Source: Phymatolithon calcareum (taxonomy: Eukaryota; Rhodophyta; Florideophyceae; Hapalidiales). Taken from it: DNA of 64,000 nucleotides. Shown here piece after piece: positions 21,197 through 30,102 of this stretch. The stretch spans positions 248,001 to 312,000 of the forward strand of contig OZ345374.1 of the NCBI GenBank assembly GCA_977006965.1, written 5' to 3'. Both the position numbers and the translations under genes were made by a program. Every line of letters begins with the position of its first letter. Position 1 is the stretch's first letter. The notes under the pieces were generated by a model. The model had not been told where the DNA came from. It did no database searches and was given only the letters and a program-made list of their open reading frames with translations.

Positions 21197-21474
21197 TGTA
21201 GAGATGGGACGATACCAAGCGTTCGCCAAGCAAGGAGCAGAACGACACTTAAGGGGTAACCCATAATTACAGGGCATTTACTTACGCAACCAGGGCAAAA
21301 GACTGGATTGCGTGGATAAGGTAATTGATAGATTTAGGGTATTGTAAAAGGCTATAAAAGCCAGCCCTTCCAGCCTCTCATTGAGAGGGAGAGGCATCGG
21401 GCTTTTTAGAAGCATGTGTTGTGATTAAGGACTGTCTCCCCTCAGTTCTTTTGCAGGTCTTGTGGGCGTCTAAA
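21197..21474 (+). repeat. Left LTR
   Basis: 278 bp, direct repeat of 24725-25002. Contains a TATA-like box at 21353 and a short hairpin around gcctctcattgagaggg near 21375. Confidence 0.9.
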
Positions 21475-21545
21475 GAAATTTCTTCGGTTGTTTCCCCCGC
21501 GGGGATATATCAGACAAAGCCTAGCAGAAGTGGTGACAAGGAAAT

Positions 21546-22292
21546 ATGTCGGATCAGAACGAAACCGATCAAGACCATACTGGAAATGGAGCTGGAAGCG
21601 CATGGAGCGTCTTTGCACCCATAAGTCATCCAGTGTTGAAGAGCGTGGATCCCGTCAAAGTCTCAGCGTTTTTGCGAGCGAGGGAGCGCTATGAGAATGA
21701 GGTAGCTGAGAAAAAGAAGGAAATGCCTTCACTCTCAAAGGCAAGCTACAAGATTTCTGTCGATCAAGGGTTGTTACGTAACATGCATTTCTTAGGCGAG
21801 CTTGAGAGCGTGGCGCCGGGAAAAGAATTGGCAAGATTAACGGCAACCGATATCGAAAAATGGGTCAAGACCTTGGTGGTCCGAGAGGACTCGTCTTTTG
21901 ACCCAGCTATTGTGGAAAGAGCTCTAAAAGGGCTGAAGGTGCAAATGAAGATCGCTAACCCTAAGGCAAGGATGTTAGAGTATTGTAACGATCTTTTCAA
22001 CCGCCTAGACTCTGTGGGCTACAGTTCGTTCAAAGACGACAACCCGAAGATGACGGTGAAATTAATACAGAAGCATCTGCATCCGAAGCACTTCAAAGCT
22101 ACGATGCAAACAATGCTAGAGTATCAGGAGTCACTGGAATCTGACCTCGGAGAGTATGTGCGAGTACTGTGCGAAGAAGCAGTTAAGTACGAGAAGTACA
22201 TGCGATTGGGGAGGACAGAGAATGAAGGAAGCATCCCTACAAAAGGATCGAGGAGTGATTCAAGCCTGAAAACAAGGCGCCACTCTGCTTAA
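21546..22292 (+). CDS. Gag-like protein of the LTR element
   Basis: A 248-residue helical protein (for example VKVSAFLRARERYENEVAEK and a SDLGEYVRVLCEEAVKYEK stretch) typical of retrotransposon capsid proteins. The zinc-knuckle-like CLNPICAKEGKRH stretch that would normally end gag lies in the -1 frame, just past the gag stop and continuous with the pol frame. So either programmed frameshifting or a mutation separates them. Confidence 0.75.
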   Translation: MSDQNETDQDHTGNGAGSAWSVFAPISHPVLKSVDPVKVSAFLRARERYENEVAEKKKEMPSLSKASYKISVDQGLLRNMHFLGELESVAPGKELARLTATDIEKWVKTLVVREDSSFDPAIVERALKGLKVQMKIANPKARMLEYCNDLFNRLDSVGYSSFKDDNPKMTVKLIQKHLHPKHFKATMQTMLEYQESLESDLGEYVRVLCEEAVKYEKYMRLGRTENEGSIPTKGSRSDSSLKTRRHSA

Positions 22293-22384
22293 ATCCTATT
22301 TGTGCGAAAGAAGGAAAGCGTCATTATGTTACTGGAAAAACACCAAAATGTGACCGCACTGGCCCAGAGGAAGCCAAAAAGCTC

Positions 22385-24694
22385 ATGAAAGCATATCGTG
22401 AGAAGAGAAAGGGCAAAGAAGGAGACGCACGCAAGGTCTCACAGCGTGAATCAGACAGTGCTCAAAATAGTACACTTATGAATGCTATGTTTGGGAAAAA
22501 GGTCGAACGCGTATTGTGTGCCGACGGGGGCAGTGACATTAATCTCATGCCACTCGACCTATTTGCAGAGCTTCAGAAGAAGGAGGCTGTTATGGATGTG
22601 GAAGAATACAAGGTGCCTCGAAAATACAATATGGCACTCACCTCAGACAAGGAAGGGGAGGAAATATATTTTGAATGCGACAAGGAAGCCGTGCTGAACG
22701 TTGAATTGTACGTCCGCCATGGCTGCTACTTGGAGTTGAGAAATATCAAGTGGTACATTGCGACTGGCCATGTACCGGATCCGCTTCTCGGACGTCCAGT
22801 GTTAGAGGCACTGGGTATAAACACGAAAGAGTTACTGGAGGCCGCCACCGGAAAGATTGGAAATTCAGTCGATATTGCCGAGCTCATGGGGCACCTGGAC
22901 TATCCCGAGGGAAGTGTTGCTCGGATAATACAAGAAGGGGTATTCCACAGTGATCGTGGATTGCCAAATGAAAAGTTCAATGGCGAAGACGAGTCACGGT
23001 TGGAGCTCGGAGAAGATAAGCCAGGAGAAACCGACAGAGCTATTAACAAGGCTGAGCAGGATATTGTTGAATGTCCACTCTGCAAGGAATCTGAATGGCC
23101 TAACCCAGGAGAGATCGACAGAGCTATTAACAAGGCTGAGCAGGATATTGTTGAATGTCCACTCTGCAAAGAATTTGAATGGCCTTCAATCGAAATGATC
23201 CACAGATCCCAGAGCGCATACAAAAAGGACGCGGGATTTAATTACAAGGTGGATGATGATGAGCTTGTAAGAATCAAGGGAAAGCTTTGGATTCCAGAAA
23301 GCGATGCAGAAATGCAGCTAAAGATCTTGGTCGTTGGACATTGCGGACCAGCGGGGCATAGAGCAATGGAATCTACATGCAGCATCATCAAAGAGAACTA
23401 CATATGGAAGACTATGGAAATGGACTGTAAGGAGTTTGTGAGGAGTTGCTTGCATTGTCTTACTGGAAAGACCAGACACAGAATTCCAAGGCCATTGTCA
23501 ACCACTGTGCATGGCACTCGCCCCAATGAAGTCATACATTTTGATTTCCTATACATGGGCCCGGGTGTTGAGGAGCACAAATATATACTCGTGATCCGAG
23601 ACGATCTCTCATCGTATCTGTGGCTTTGTCCGGCACAAGCGGCAACGGCTGAAGTCGCGGCAACGGAGCTGGCTCGTTGGATACGGACATTCACCATCAT
23701 GGAGATGTGGGTGAGCGATCAAGGGTCGCATTTCAAAAACGAAGTCATGAAAGAACTGGCCGAGGAACACCGTATTAAGCATAACTTCACGGTTGCGTAT
23801 TCCCCTTGGGTGAACGGTACGGTGGAGACCTGTATGAAAACTCTTCATGCAGCTTATCGCGGTTTACAATCGGAACTGAAACTGGGGCCGCAAGATTGGC
23901 CTACAGTAATCGGCATGATAATGACAGCTCTTAATGAAGCTCCACTCAAGCGACTGGGAAGTCGTGAGGATGGGACTTTTCGAACCCCTTTGGAGGTTAT
24001 GACTGGAATCAAGCCGGCAAGGGCAATGCTGCATTCAACAGCAATTGGAAAATCCAATGCCAAAGTGAGGAACCTAGAGAAAATCCGGGCAATGCAGATA
24101 TTGGACATTGCTGGTTTGCAAAAGCAGTTTGATGGACTGCACAAGGACGTGGCGGAGCGAGTCACTGAAAACCGTGCGAAAAACATCAAGTCGCATAACA
24201 AGAAAACGAACTTGGTAGTGCCTAAATTTGAAAAGGGTGATTTTGTCTTGGTAAGACGTGCGCAAGACAAAGGCCACAAGCAATCGTATCGATGGGTCGG
24301 ACCGCGCCGAATTACCAAAGTCGTCAGTGAGCTGATCTATGAGGTAGAGCACATGTTAACTCAAAAAGTTGAGAAAGTACATGCGGCACGCTTACAGCTG
24401 TACCGAGCGGGAATGGACGGGGCAAAAGTATCCAAGGAACTCCTATCGCATACAGAGTGTAGTGAGGCCAAATACGAAATCGTGGACGAGGTAATCGACG
24501 TGGCAGGGAACGAAAAGGAAGGAATATTTGTTCAAGTTAGATGGTTGGGATTGCCGGATCGTAAAGATTGGACCTGGCACCCAATCAAAGCTATCCATGA
24601 AGATATTCCGGACAAGGTTGAGGAATTTTTGAGGACAACTAAGAAGAAGCGCGCTGTCAAGCAAGCTCGCGAACAGATTGGTCTGTCCCTGTAA
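22385..24694 (+). CDS. Pol-like polyprotein: protease, integrase, chromodomain (no RT)
   Basis: A 769-residue frame that is open upstream into the zinc knuckle (about 22275). Residues about 35-130 hold the retropepsin-like segment CADGGSDINLMP. Residues about 315-365 form the integrase H2C2 zinc-binding domain (HCGPAGHR then CLHC). The integrase core follows: HFDFLYMG, then VSDQGSHFKNE, then NGTVETCMKT, giving the D-D-E triad. The C-terminal 60 residues are a chromodomain-like module (VQVRWLGLPDRKDWTWHP). Between protease and integrase there is only a tandem-duplicated linker, with no YxDD or RNase H motif. The protein could integrate DNA but not make it. Confidence 0.85.
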   Translation: MKAYREKRKGKEGDARKVSQRESDSAQNSTLMNAMFGKKVERVLCADGGSDINLMPLDLFAELQKKEAVMDVEEYKVPRKYNMALTSDKEGEEIYFECDKEAVLNVELYVRHGCYLELRNIKWYIATGHVPDPLLGRPVLEALGINTKELLEAATGKIGNSVDIAELMGHLDYPEGSVARIIQEGVFHSDRGLPNEKFNGEDESRLELGEDKPGETDRAINKAEQDIVECPLCKESEWPNPGEIDRAINKAEQDIVECPLCKEFEWPSIEMIHRSQSAYKKDAGFNYKVDDDELVRIKGKLWIPESDAEMQLKILVVGHCGPAGHRAMESTCSIIKENYIWKTMEMDCKEFVRSCLHCLTGKTRHRIPRPLSTTVHGTRPNEVIHFDFLYMGPGVEEHKYILVIRDDLSSYLWLCPAQAATAEVAATELARWIRTFTIMEMWVSDQGSHFKNEVMKELAEEHRIKHNFTVAYSPWVNGTVETCMKTLHAAYRGLQSELKLGPQDWPTVIGMIMTALNEAPLKRLGSREDGTFRTPLEVMTGIKPARAMLHSTAIGKSNAKVRNLEKIRAMQILDIAGLQKQFDGLHKDVAERVTENRAKNIKSHNKKTNLVVPKFEKGDFVLVRRAQDKGHKQSYRWVGPRRITKVVSELIYEVEHMLTQKVEKVHAARLQLYRAGMDGAKVSKELLSHTECSEAKYEIVDEVIDVAGNEKEGIFVQVRWLGLPDRKDWTWHPIKAIHEDIPDKVEEFLRTTKKKRAVKQAREQIGLSL
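23021..23188 (+). repeat. 84-bp tandem duplication at the missing RT position
   Basis: Two copies with period 84 encode a repeated segment around AINKAEQDIVECPLCKE. They sit exactly where the RT/RNase H domain is expected, so they may mark the deletion junction. Confidence 0.85.
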
Positions 24695-24724
24695 ATGCCT
24701 CTGCTAAGCAGAGCCATGGGGCAC

Positions 24725-25002
24725 TGTAGAGATGGGACGATACCAAGCGTTCGCCAAGCAAGGAGCAGAACGACACTTAAGGGGTAACCCATAATTACAG
24801 GGCATTTACTTACGCAACCAGGGCAAAAGACTGGATTGCGTGGATAAGGTAATTGATAGATTTAGGGTATTGTAAAAGGCTATAAAAGCCAGCCCTTCCA
24901 GCCTCTCATTGAGAGGGAGAGGCATCGGGCTTTTTAGAAGCATGTGTTGTGATTAAGGACTGTCTCCCCTCAGTTCTTTTGCAGGGCTTGTGGGCGTCTA
25001 AA
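24725..25002 (+). repeat. Right LTR
   Basis: 278 bp, essentially identical to the left LTR; the one difference I see is g for t within gcagg(t/g)cttg near the end. Confidence 0.9.
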
Positions 25003-25317
25003 AGGCACGATCTCTTCCCATGGAGCGACAAATACGACGCAGCCATTCTTTCCATTGTGCAACAACCGTTCCGAATTGAAAACCTTAATTTTCTGGATTC
25101 ACCGTCGGTCCCTGACATGGAAATTGATAATGTCGACTTAGCCAAATCTTCTTCGCCCACTGTTGCCGCGATGAATGAAGTCGTCGCTTTGACTGATGAT
25201 TCCGATCCGACGGGGCCAATTTCACCTCGGAAAGAAGTACTTGGAGTGGATTCATATGTCGCCGCCGATGCGCTACAAAGCGTTGTAGCTCGAACTCAAC
25301 CCCAACATGAGCACTAA

Positions 25318-25937
25318 CTCATGACTGGATTGTGGAAACAGTTGTTCAATCACACACTACTTGATAAAGCTGAAGGGACGGGTATGAAATATAGGCTTTT
25401 GTTCACGAAGTTGGAATCTTGCGACCTGCTCGCATTGCAAACTGTAGATCTATTCACTGGGGAGAACGAATGGGAGAAGAACGAAATAAGAGGGACTAGT
25501 CCAGCTGGAATGGTTCCACAGCACTGATCACGCAGAGGAATGTGACAGCGGGAACAATATTCTGCGCGCTAGTTTGTGAGCATACAGTGGGAGATTACAC
25601 GCTCATCCGTATGTGATCGTCAAGATGACTTCGTGGATAGATGAGGACGTCAGGTGTCATCTACCAATGTCGCAGAATGGAGTGCGTGTTTGTGAAATTC
25701 GAACATAGGACCCGGGAAGTTCCAAGCTGCAGTACAGCGTGTAGAGCCTTGATTCATTGTTTGCTTCGAGTCGATCATTGATCCCAATGCCGTCATCTCA
25801 TTCACCCACCATATTCTGAACAAAAAAAGCAAGCGGCCAGCCAGGACATATAGAATTTAAATACAACTGGCTAAACATTCAATTCGTGAGCTCAGGTAGG
25901 ATTTTCGGTTCCGGACGACCATTGCGCTGGATTGCAT
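25318..25937. other. No gene recognised
   Basis: Downstream of the split ORF. A 68-codon open frame at 25321-25527 has no recognisable similarity. Confidence 0.35.
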
Positions 25938-26248
25938 TGTCTACAGAAACTTCTGCCGAATCTTCGATTCATGAAGCACGAAAGACTAGCTCGCAAGCTG
26001 GCCGTTGTGGCTCGAGCCCCTTGTACTAATGTTGTTACTGGAAATAGCCTCGCCAATTGGCTTGAGGCGCATGTCATCTGGAGCAATATTATTCGTCATG
26101 TCCCAGCAGAGAAACTCAGTAGAGCAGCCTGCTCTTTCTGCATTTTCCCCAACACTAGCAGTGATCAGCTGGCCTAAGTTTTCGTTATTGTCTCCTATCC
26201 ATTGCGATGTAAAGTACTCCGTGCAAGTCTGGGTCCAGCGCCTCACCA

Positions 26249-26320
26249 GGGAGTTATCCTCGAGTTGACGAGAAACACTATACCGTACAGAGTTTCATGT
26301 CAACTCCAGGATAACTCACG
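26249..26320. repeat. Inverted repeat, about 19-bp arms plus extension
   Basis: gagttatcctcgagttgac pairs with a downstream complement (one mismatch) around a 27-nt spacer; gaaac/gtttc extends the stem. The same hairpin is in copy 2 of the duplication near 51667-51735. Confidence 0.7.
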
Positions 26321-27016
26321 CTAAGTGTTGGTACAATCTGTATCAACACTTTGCGTGCCACGATGCTCTTGTCCATTCGGAGGAGCTGCCTGGGCCGGTT
26401 CCACTACCAGTCTCTAGTGCGGATCATAACGTCTGGGGAGGGTGACCTTGCCTCATCATCTGCTTTGTGGCTATGAGCGATATGCGATATGTCTCAATAA
26501 CCAAAGCACAGATCGTAGTAAGCCCGAGGCAGTCTATGACCGGGACGAATCCACAGAATTTTTTGTCGTTGACTTCGCAATGAACTTGGTTTGCAGGCGG
26601 AAAACTGAGAAAATGCATGCCATTCGCCTCAGCGAGGGCGTCGTCGTCAAGCGCATCGCGTTCTTTCCCCCTGGGAACTCATCACAGGTATTGGAATCGA
26701 TGTCCACTCATTCCTCTGGCCGCCGAGCACATAGATTTCTATGCCTGGGTCGAGTCTGCAGAATTTGTTCTTGACGTTTTTTGAGTCGCTCTGTTTGCTT
26801 ACGTGCCTGACATGCAGGGCAAGCTCATCAACAATCTTGCCTTTAGATTCCATCATCGACGAACTCATAACCGACCAAGATATGCAACTCTTCGGACAAC
26901 GTTGAAAGTGCAGACCTGTTACTGGGACAAAAATTTATGAACGTTACAAGGACAATAGTGTCGCGGAAAGGGTGTCCAAGCAGGGGTCGACGTCTACTGT
27001 ACCATGGCGAGCTGGA

Positions 27017-27025
27017 TTATAAAAG
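27017..27025 (+). promoter_or_regulatory. Possible TATA box (duplication copy 1)
   Basis: ttataaaag, conserved at 52157-52165 in copy 2. The distance to the large ORF at 28153 is 1.1 kb, so the start of transcription is uncertain. Confidence 0.35.
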
Positions 27026-27656
27026 CGCAAGAAGTTAAAATAGAATGAGCTGCATGTGAATACAATTTCCGCTCATTGAAGCCATCACGACCTGTCATCT
27101 CTGTAGCGCCCCTCTACAATCGACACTCTTGGAAATCATGCATAAGCTTGGCACAATGCAAAACGTCGTCCGAGAAGCACGAGCCGACATGGAGCCGTCT
27201 GCCTCGGTACCGGAGCAGTTGAAATAAATTCTGCTAGGAGAATTTACTTGCAGGCAGCGCGAATAATTGGCAGTTCGTTTCCATCCTTACAGCGTGTTGC
27301 TGAAGCGGGCGGAGGGGTGCGTAGCTCTCGACTTCCACAGGGTGGCAAAAACCCTGCACATTTATGCGTATTTTATGAAACTCCATCCCAACCCACTAAA
27401 CGGGCATCGCAGCAGCTGCTCGCGCTGCCAGAATGAAGCCCACGCACTGGCCTAATGTTCACTGTAATGGCATGCATCGCCCAAGAAATTGGCGACTGCT
27501 GTCGCACTACATCGCGCATAGCCCCAGCATCGCACTGAAAAATCGCCCAATTTGCACCTTTCCAGACGCAATGCGCACCAGTAATATGATGCGCACACCG
27601 CGCAGGCCTCAAAAATGCATGTTGCAAAATCCAGTGCATAAGACGTTTGCAGCAGT

Positions 27657-28016
27657 ATGCCCGCCCATGCATTTCCGCACCCGCTCGCGAATACCGCCCT
27701 TCCTCATCCTGTCGCTCCGTGTCCCGCAATGCTTGCCGGTGCAGCATCAAATGCCCCCAACGCGGTTAGCACCCTGGCGCTCGAGTGTTCCGCATTCGCC
27801 CCCCTCGCGGGCCCGCACTGGGTCGTGCGGGATGCCGTCGCGTCCGCGGCTGGAGGTCGAGTTTCCGCATCTCTCCCAGCCATTATGGCGTATCTCCGCG
27901 TGCGCCGCGCGCGTTTCATGAACCGTACGTCCATCCGCGCTCTTTCTCTTGCCGCCGTTTCAACCGCAATTCGCTCACCCACTCAAATTCATACTGCATT
28001 GCGCAGACGCCGGTGA
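27657..28016 (+). CDS. Hypothetical ORF, 119 aa, conserved in both duplication copies
   Basis: ATG-started frame rich in Ala, Pro and Arg, open and almost unchanged in copy 2 (52800-53159). It lies just upstream of the zinc-finger gene and could be a 5' exon or a separate protein; I could not find splice sites that join the frames. Open frame conservation between recent duplicates is weak evidence by itself. Confidence 0.3.
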   Translation: MPAHAFPHPLANTALPHPVAPCPAMLAGAASNAPNAVSTLALECSAFAPLAGPHWVVRDAVASAAGGRVSASLPAIMAYLRVRRARFMNRTSIRALSLAAVSTAIRSPTQIHTALRRRR

Positions 28017-28152
28017 AGCGGAGTGTTTCGTGGCCCGTCAGCGCTGGCGCGCTGAAGCGCGCCGCATCCTGTTTTCCTCGCCAATGCTTTTTGTTCGCCG
28101 TGTTGGCGTGTCTTTTGCAATATGAACTGTAGATTTTCTCGTGTACCGTGAC

Positions 28153-29391
28153 ATGCATCTCGTACCGGGGTCTGTGACTGTACAGGAACGTGATCGTCTG
28201 CTTGCGATTGCCGGGCCTGTGGGTGACGTCCCGCCTGTTTGGCAGGCCCCACAACACAGCGCTCCAGCCACCACCGCGGCGGAGTCTGATTGTAATCCGG
28301 CTTCACCACAACATTCCGCCCCGCGCTCGGTTTTTCCACCACCGAATGGCGTCAATGTTTCCAACCTCCCCATCATGCTGACCGCCACGCCGGCTCAGAA
28401 CGGCACTCAGAACGGCGCTCCACGCAGCGCGGTTGCGCCGGCACCGAATAACCCGGCGAAGAGAAGCCGCGTGCGAAAGAAGGCAACAAATACGGACGCA
28501 CCCACAGGCAAGAGTGAAACTCGAGAGGGAACGAAGACTTTCAATCACCATGAGAACAAGCTCATCTCAATCCCGCTTCGTCTACGCCGTGTCGCCCCGA
28601 CGGGTACAATCGAAAGCACGACTGCCAGTGTCATGCTCACACTGAATGTTGCAACGCGTCCCTGTGCAACTTGCGCAAAGGCACACGCCGGTGATTACGG
28701 TTGTGGCGATTACTGTAGCGAGAGCTGTAGCAAGACTGCGGGTGCGCACAATCGTTGGGGAAAGCGTAACATGCCAATCTCCGCAGATGCCACCGTCGCG
28801 AAGCGCCGGGCTAACAAACGTGCGCGTGTCACACCGTCTCTTCCGCCAGCAGCATTTCCTGCGCAACAGACCGACACAGCAGCGGCAGAGGTCCTCGAGC
28901 CTACGCAGATATCCGCAGCAGAGCCGCAGCCGAGAACAAAGCCAGAACCTCTTCCAGCAGCTGCGCTAATAGCGACCGCGAAGACAGCAACATTTCCCGC
29001 TCTAGGAGCTGCGTCAAGGCTGGGCCCTACGTTGCAGACAACACCAGTGGCAGAATACCAAACGGCATCTTCGGTTGCGAATGCGCAACAGCCAGGGTCT
29101 CCTTCCATAGTGGTCGAACCTGCAGTAACAACGACACCGATATCTGGTTTTGCTCCAGGTGCAAAATTGAACCTCTCACCAGCGCCATCTACGACTCCTG
29201 TACCGGCACCGGTCGCGATTCCTGTACCTCCTGTGCCTGCTCCAGTGGTCGATATACATAGCACGCCGAGCCCGGACTGGGAACACGACGTACTTATAGA
29301 GCACGGACTTCAGGGCGAACACATAGTATACCTGACAAAGGATGTGGGCGAGTGGCGCCGAGGGACGGTTTCAGTGCCGCGCAGATGTTAG
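28153..29391 (+). CDS. Zinc-finger/Tudor-like family protein, C-terminally truncated copy
   Basis: Paralogue of the complete gene at 53296-54657. Start is the ATG of MHLVPGSVTVQERD; upstream in frame there is a stop at about 28124 that copy 2 lacks. The zinc-finger-like core CATCAKAHAGDYGCGDYC followed by SESCSKTAGAHNRW is present, then a basic stretch (KRRANKRARV), a long Pro/Ala/Thr-rich linker, and the start of the C-terminal module (DWEHDVLIEHGLQGEHIVYL). The duplication ends inside this module, and the frame runs into unrelated sequence (TVSVPRRC). Likely a partial or non-functional copy. Confidence 0.6.
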   Translation: MHLVPGSVTVQERDRLLAIAGPVGDVPPVWQAPQHSAPATTAAESDCNPASPQHSAPRSVFPPPNGVNVSNLPIMLTATPAQNGTQNGAPRSAVAPAPNNPAKRSRVRKKATNTDAPTGKSETREGTKTFNHHENKLISIPLRLRRVAPTGTIESTTASVMLTLNVATRPCATCAKAHAGDYGCGDYCSESCSKTAGAHNRWGKRNMPISADATVAKRRANKRARVTPSLPPAAFPAQQTDTAAAEVLEPTQISAAEPQPRTKPEPLPAAALIATAKTATFPALGAASRLGPTLQTTPVAEYQTASSVANAQQPGSPSIVVEPAVTTTPISGFAPGAKLNLSPAPSTTPVPAPVAIPVPPVPAPVVDIHSTPSPDWEHDVLIEHGLQGEHIVYLTKDVGEWRRGTVSVPRRC

Positions 29392-29869
29392 AGTACTTTA
29401 TGACAGATGCTCATCGAAGCTGCTAGATGATCTCTCGTTCGAGGGACGAGTCATCGCGCCGATGGGTTGCCTCGCTCCCTGAGCAAGCTGATAATGCGCC
29501 TCACAGATTAGACGTACTTAGGAGAAGCGCGGCTTGCAGGTAGAAGAAAAAACGGCATCGCACTAGCGAGAGCAGCACAGCTCCCTTTTGCGACGTCGCC
29601 AATATTTTTCCTTTCCAGCCCCTCGGCTGGAAATCGTTTTTCCCTCTCTGCTAGCGCTTCAATCGTGCTGACACGGGAGGCGTCACACCCGGCATCAAGC
29701 GTCGAGCACGACTTTATTGTTACAGGGCATGGTCGTGGCAAGTTATCGATGCGGAAAGAAAGTACTGGAAACGACTGTGGCACTTTAGACGCTAGGAATT
29801 ATTCTGAGGTCATATGCATCGATGTGAAGGAGGGCAGTTACGAATCATCCATTGAAGTGTGAAACTTAA
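29392..29869. other. Junction region, no gene recognised
   Basis: Non-duplicated sequence between the truncated zinc-finger gene and the WD40 remnant. No supported gene. Confidence 0.35.
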
Positions 29870-30080
29870 ACGGAAAGAATTTGCGATTCTTGCTTAGTGG
29901 TCACTCGATTAGCGTTTACGATGTGAGATGTTCAGGATATTGACGCATCGTGTCTTTCGACAGAGAGCGTGAGGTGAGGGTTTGGAACTTTAATGAAGGT
30001 GGACCAGCCCTGAATGTCATCTATGACGGAGATTGTACACGTTCACTTCTAGCGTCCGACGTGCAAATGACTATTGATAA
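29870..30080 (+). pseudogene. WD40-repeat remnant
   Basis: On the plus strand a frame with one TGA (near 29941) reads LSGHSISVYDVRCSGY, then RIVSFDRERE and VRVWNFNEG. This is the GH ... D ... VRVWN pattern of a single WD40 blade. It lies tail-to-tail with the NB-ARC/TPR gene and is probably debris of a WD40-type receptor like those at 44.5-49.6 kb. Confidence 0.6.
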
Positions 30081-30102
30081 AGCGATTATTACGTCCAGAT
30101 GC

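Larger units (their letters stand above)
21197..25002 (+). mobile_element. LTR retrotransposon with chromodomain, lacking reverse transcriptase
   Basis: Two 278-bp LTRs (21197-21474 and 24725-25002) start TGTAGAGATGGG and appear to differ at one base. The flanks carry a 4-bp duplication aggc (21193-21196 and 25003-25006). Each LTR has a TATA-like tataaaag (21353 and 24881). The interior encodes gag and one polyprotein with protease, integrase and chromodomain, but the reverse transcriptase and RNase H that should lie between protease and integrase are missing. By domain order it belongs to Ty3/gypsy chromoviruses. Nearly identical LTRs point to recent insertion using reverse transcriptase supplied by another element. 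Confidence 0.9.
21061..25317 (+). pseudogene. ORF split by LTR retrotransposon insertion (hypothetical protein)
   Basis: Segment 21061-21196 and segment 25007-25317 form one open frame of 149 codons including the stop when the retrotransposon and one copy of the 4-bp duplication aggc are ignored; the join falls inside one codon. The 5' part reads MCETKPNKKTLPETSN and so on, and the 3' part HDLFPWSDKYDAAIL. The tail is acidic and Ser/Pro-rich and ends QPQHEH. The frame is open a little further upstream, to 20995. I do not recognise the family. The restored frame supports a genuine coding region, possibly an exon or a gag-like ORF of an older element. Confidence 0.55.
25938..29368 (+). repeat. 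Segmental duplication, copy 1
   Basis: Aligns with 50859-54517 in the same orientation at high identity. Similarity starts at tgtctacagaaacttctg and stops abruptly inside the zinc-finger gene near 29368. This copy has about 270 bp (26607-26880) that copy 2 lacks, and lacks the MITE at 50925-51022 and other sequence found in copy 2. Confidence 0.85.
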
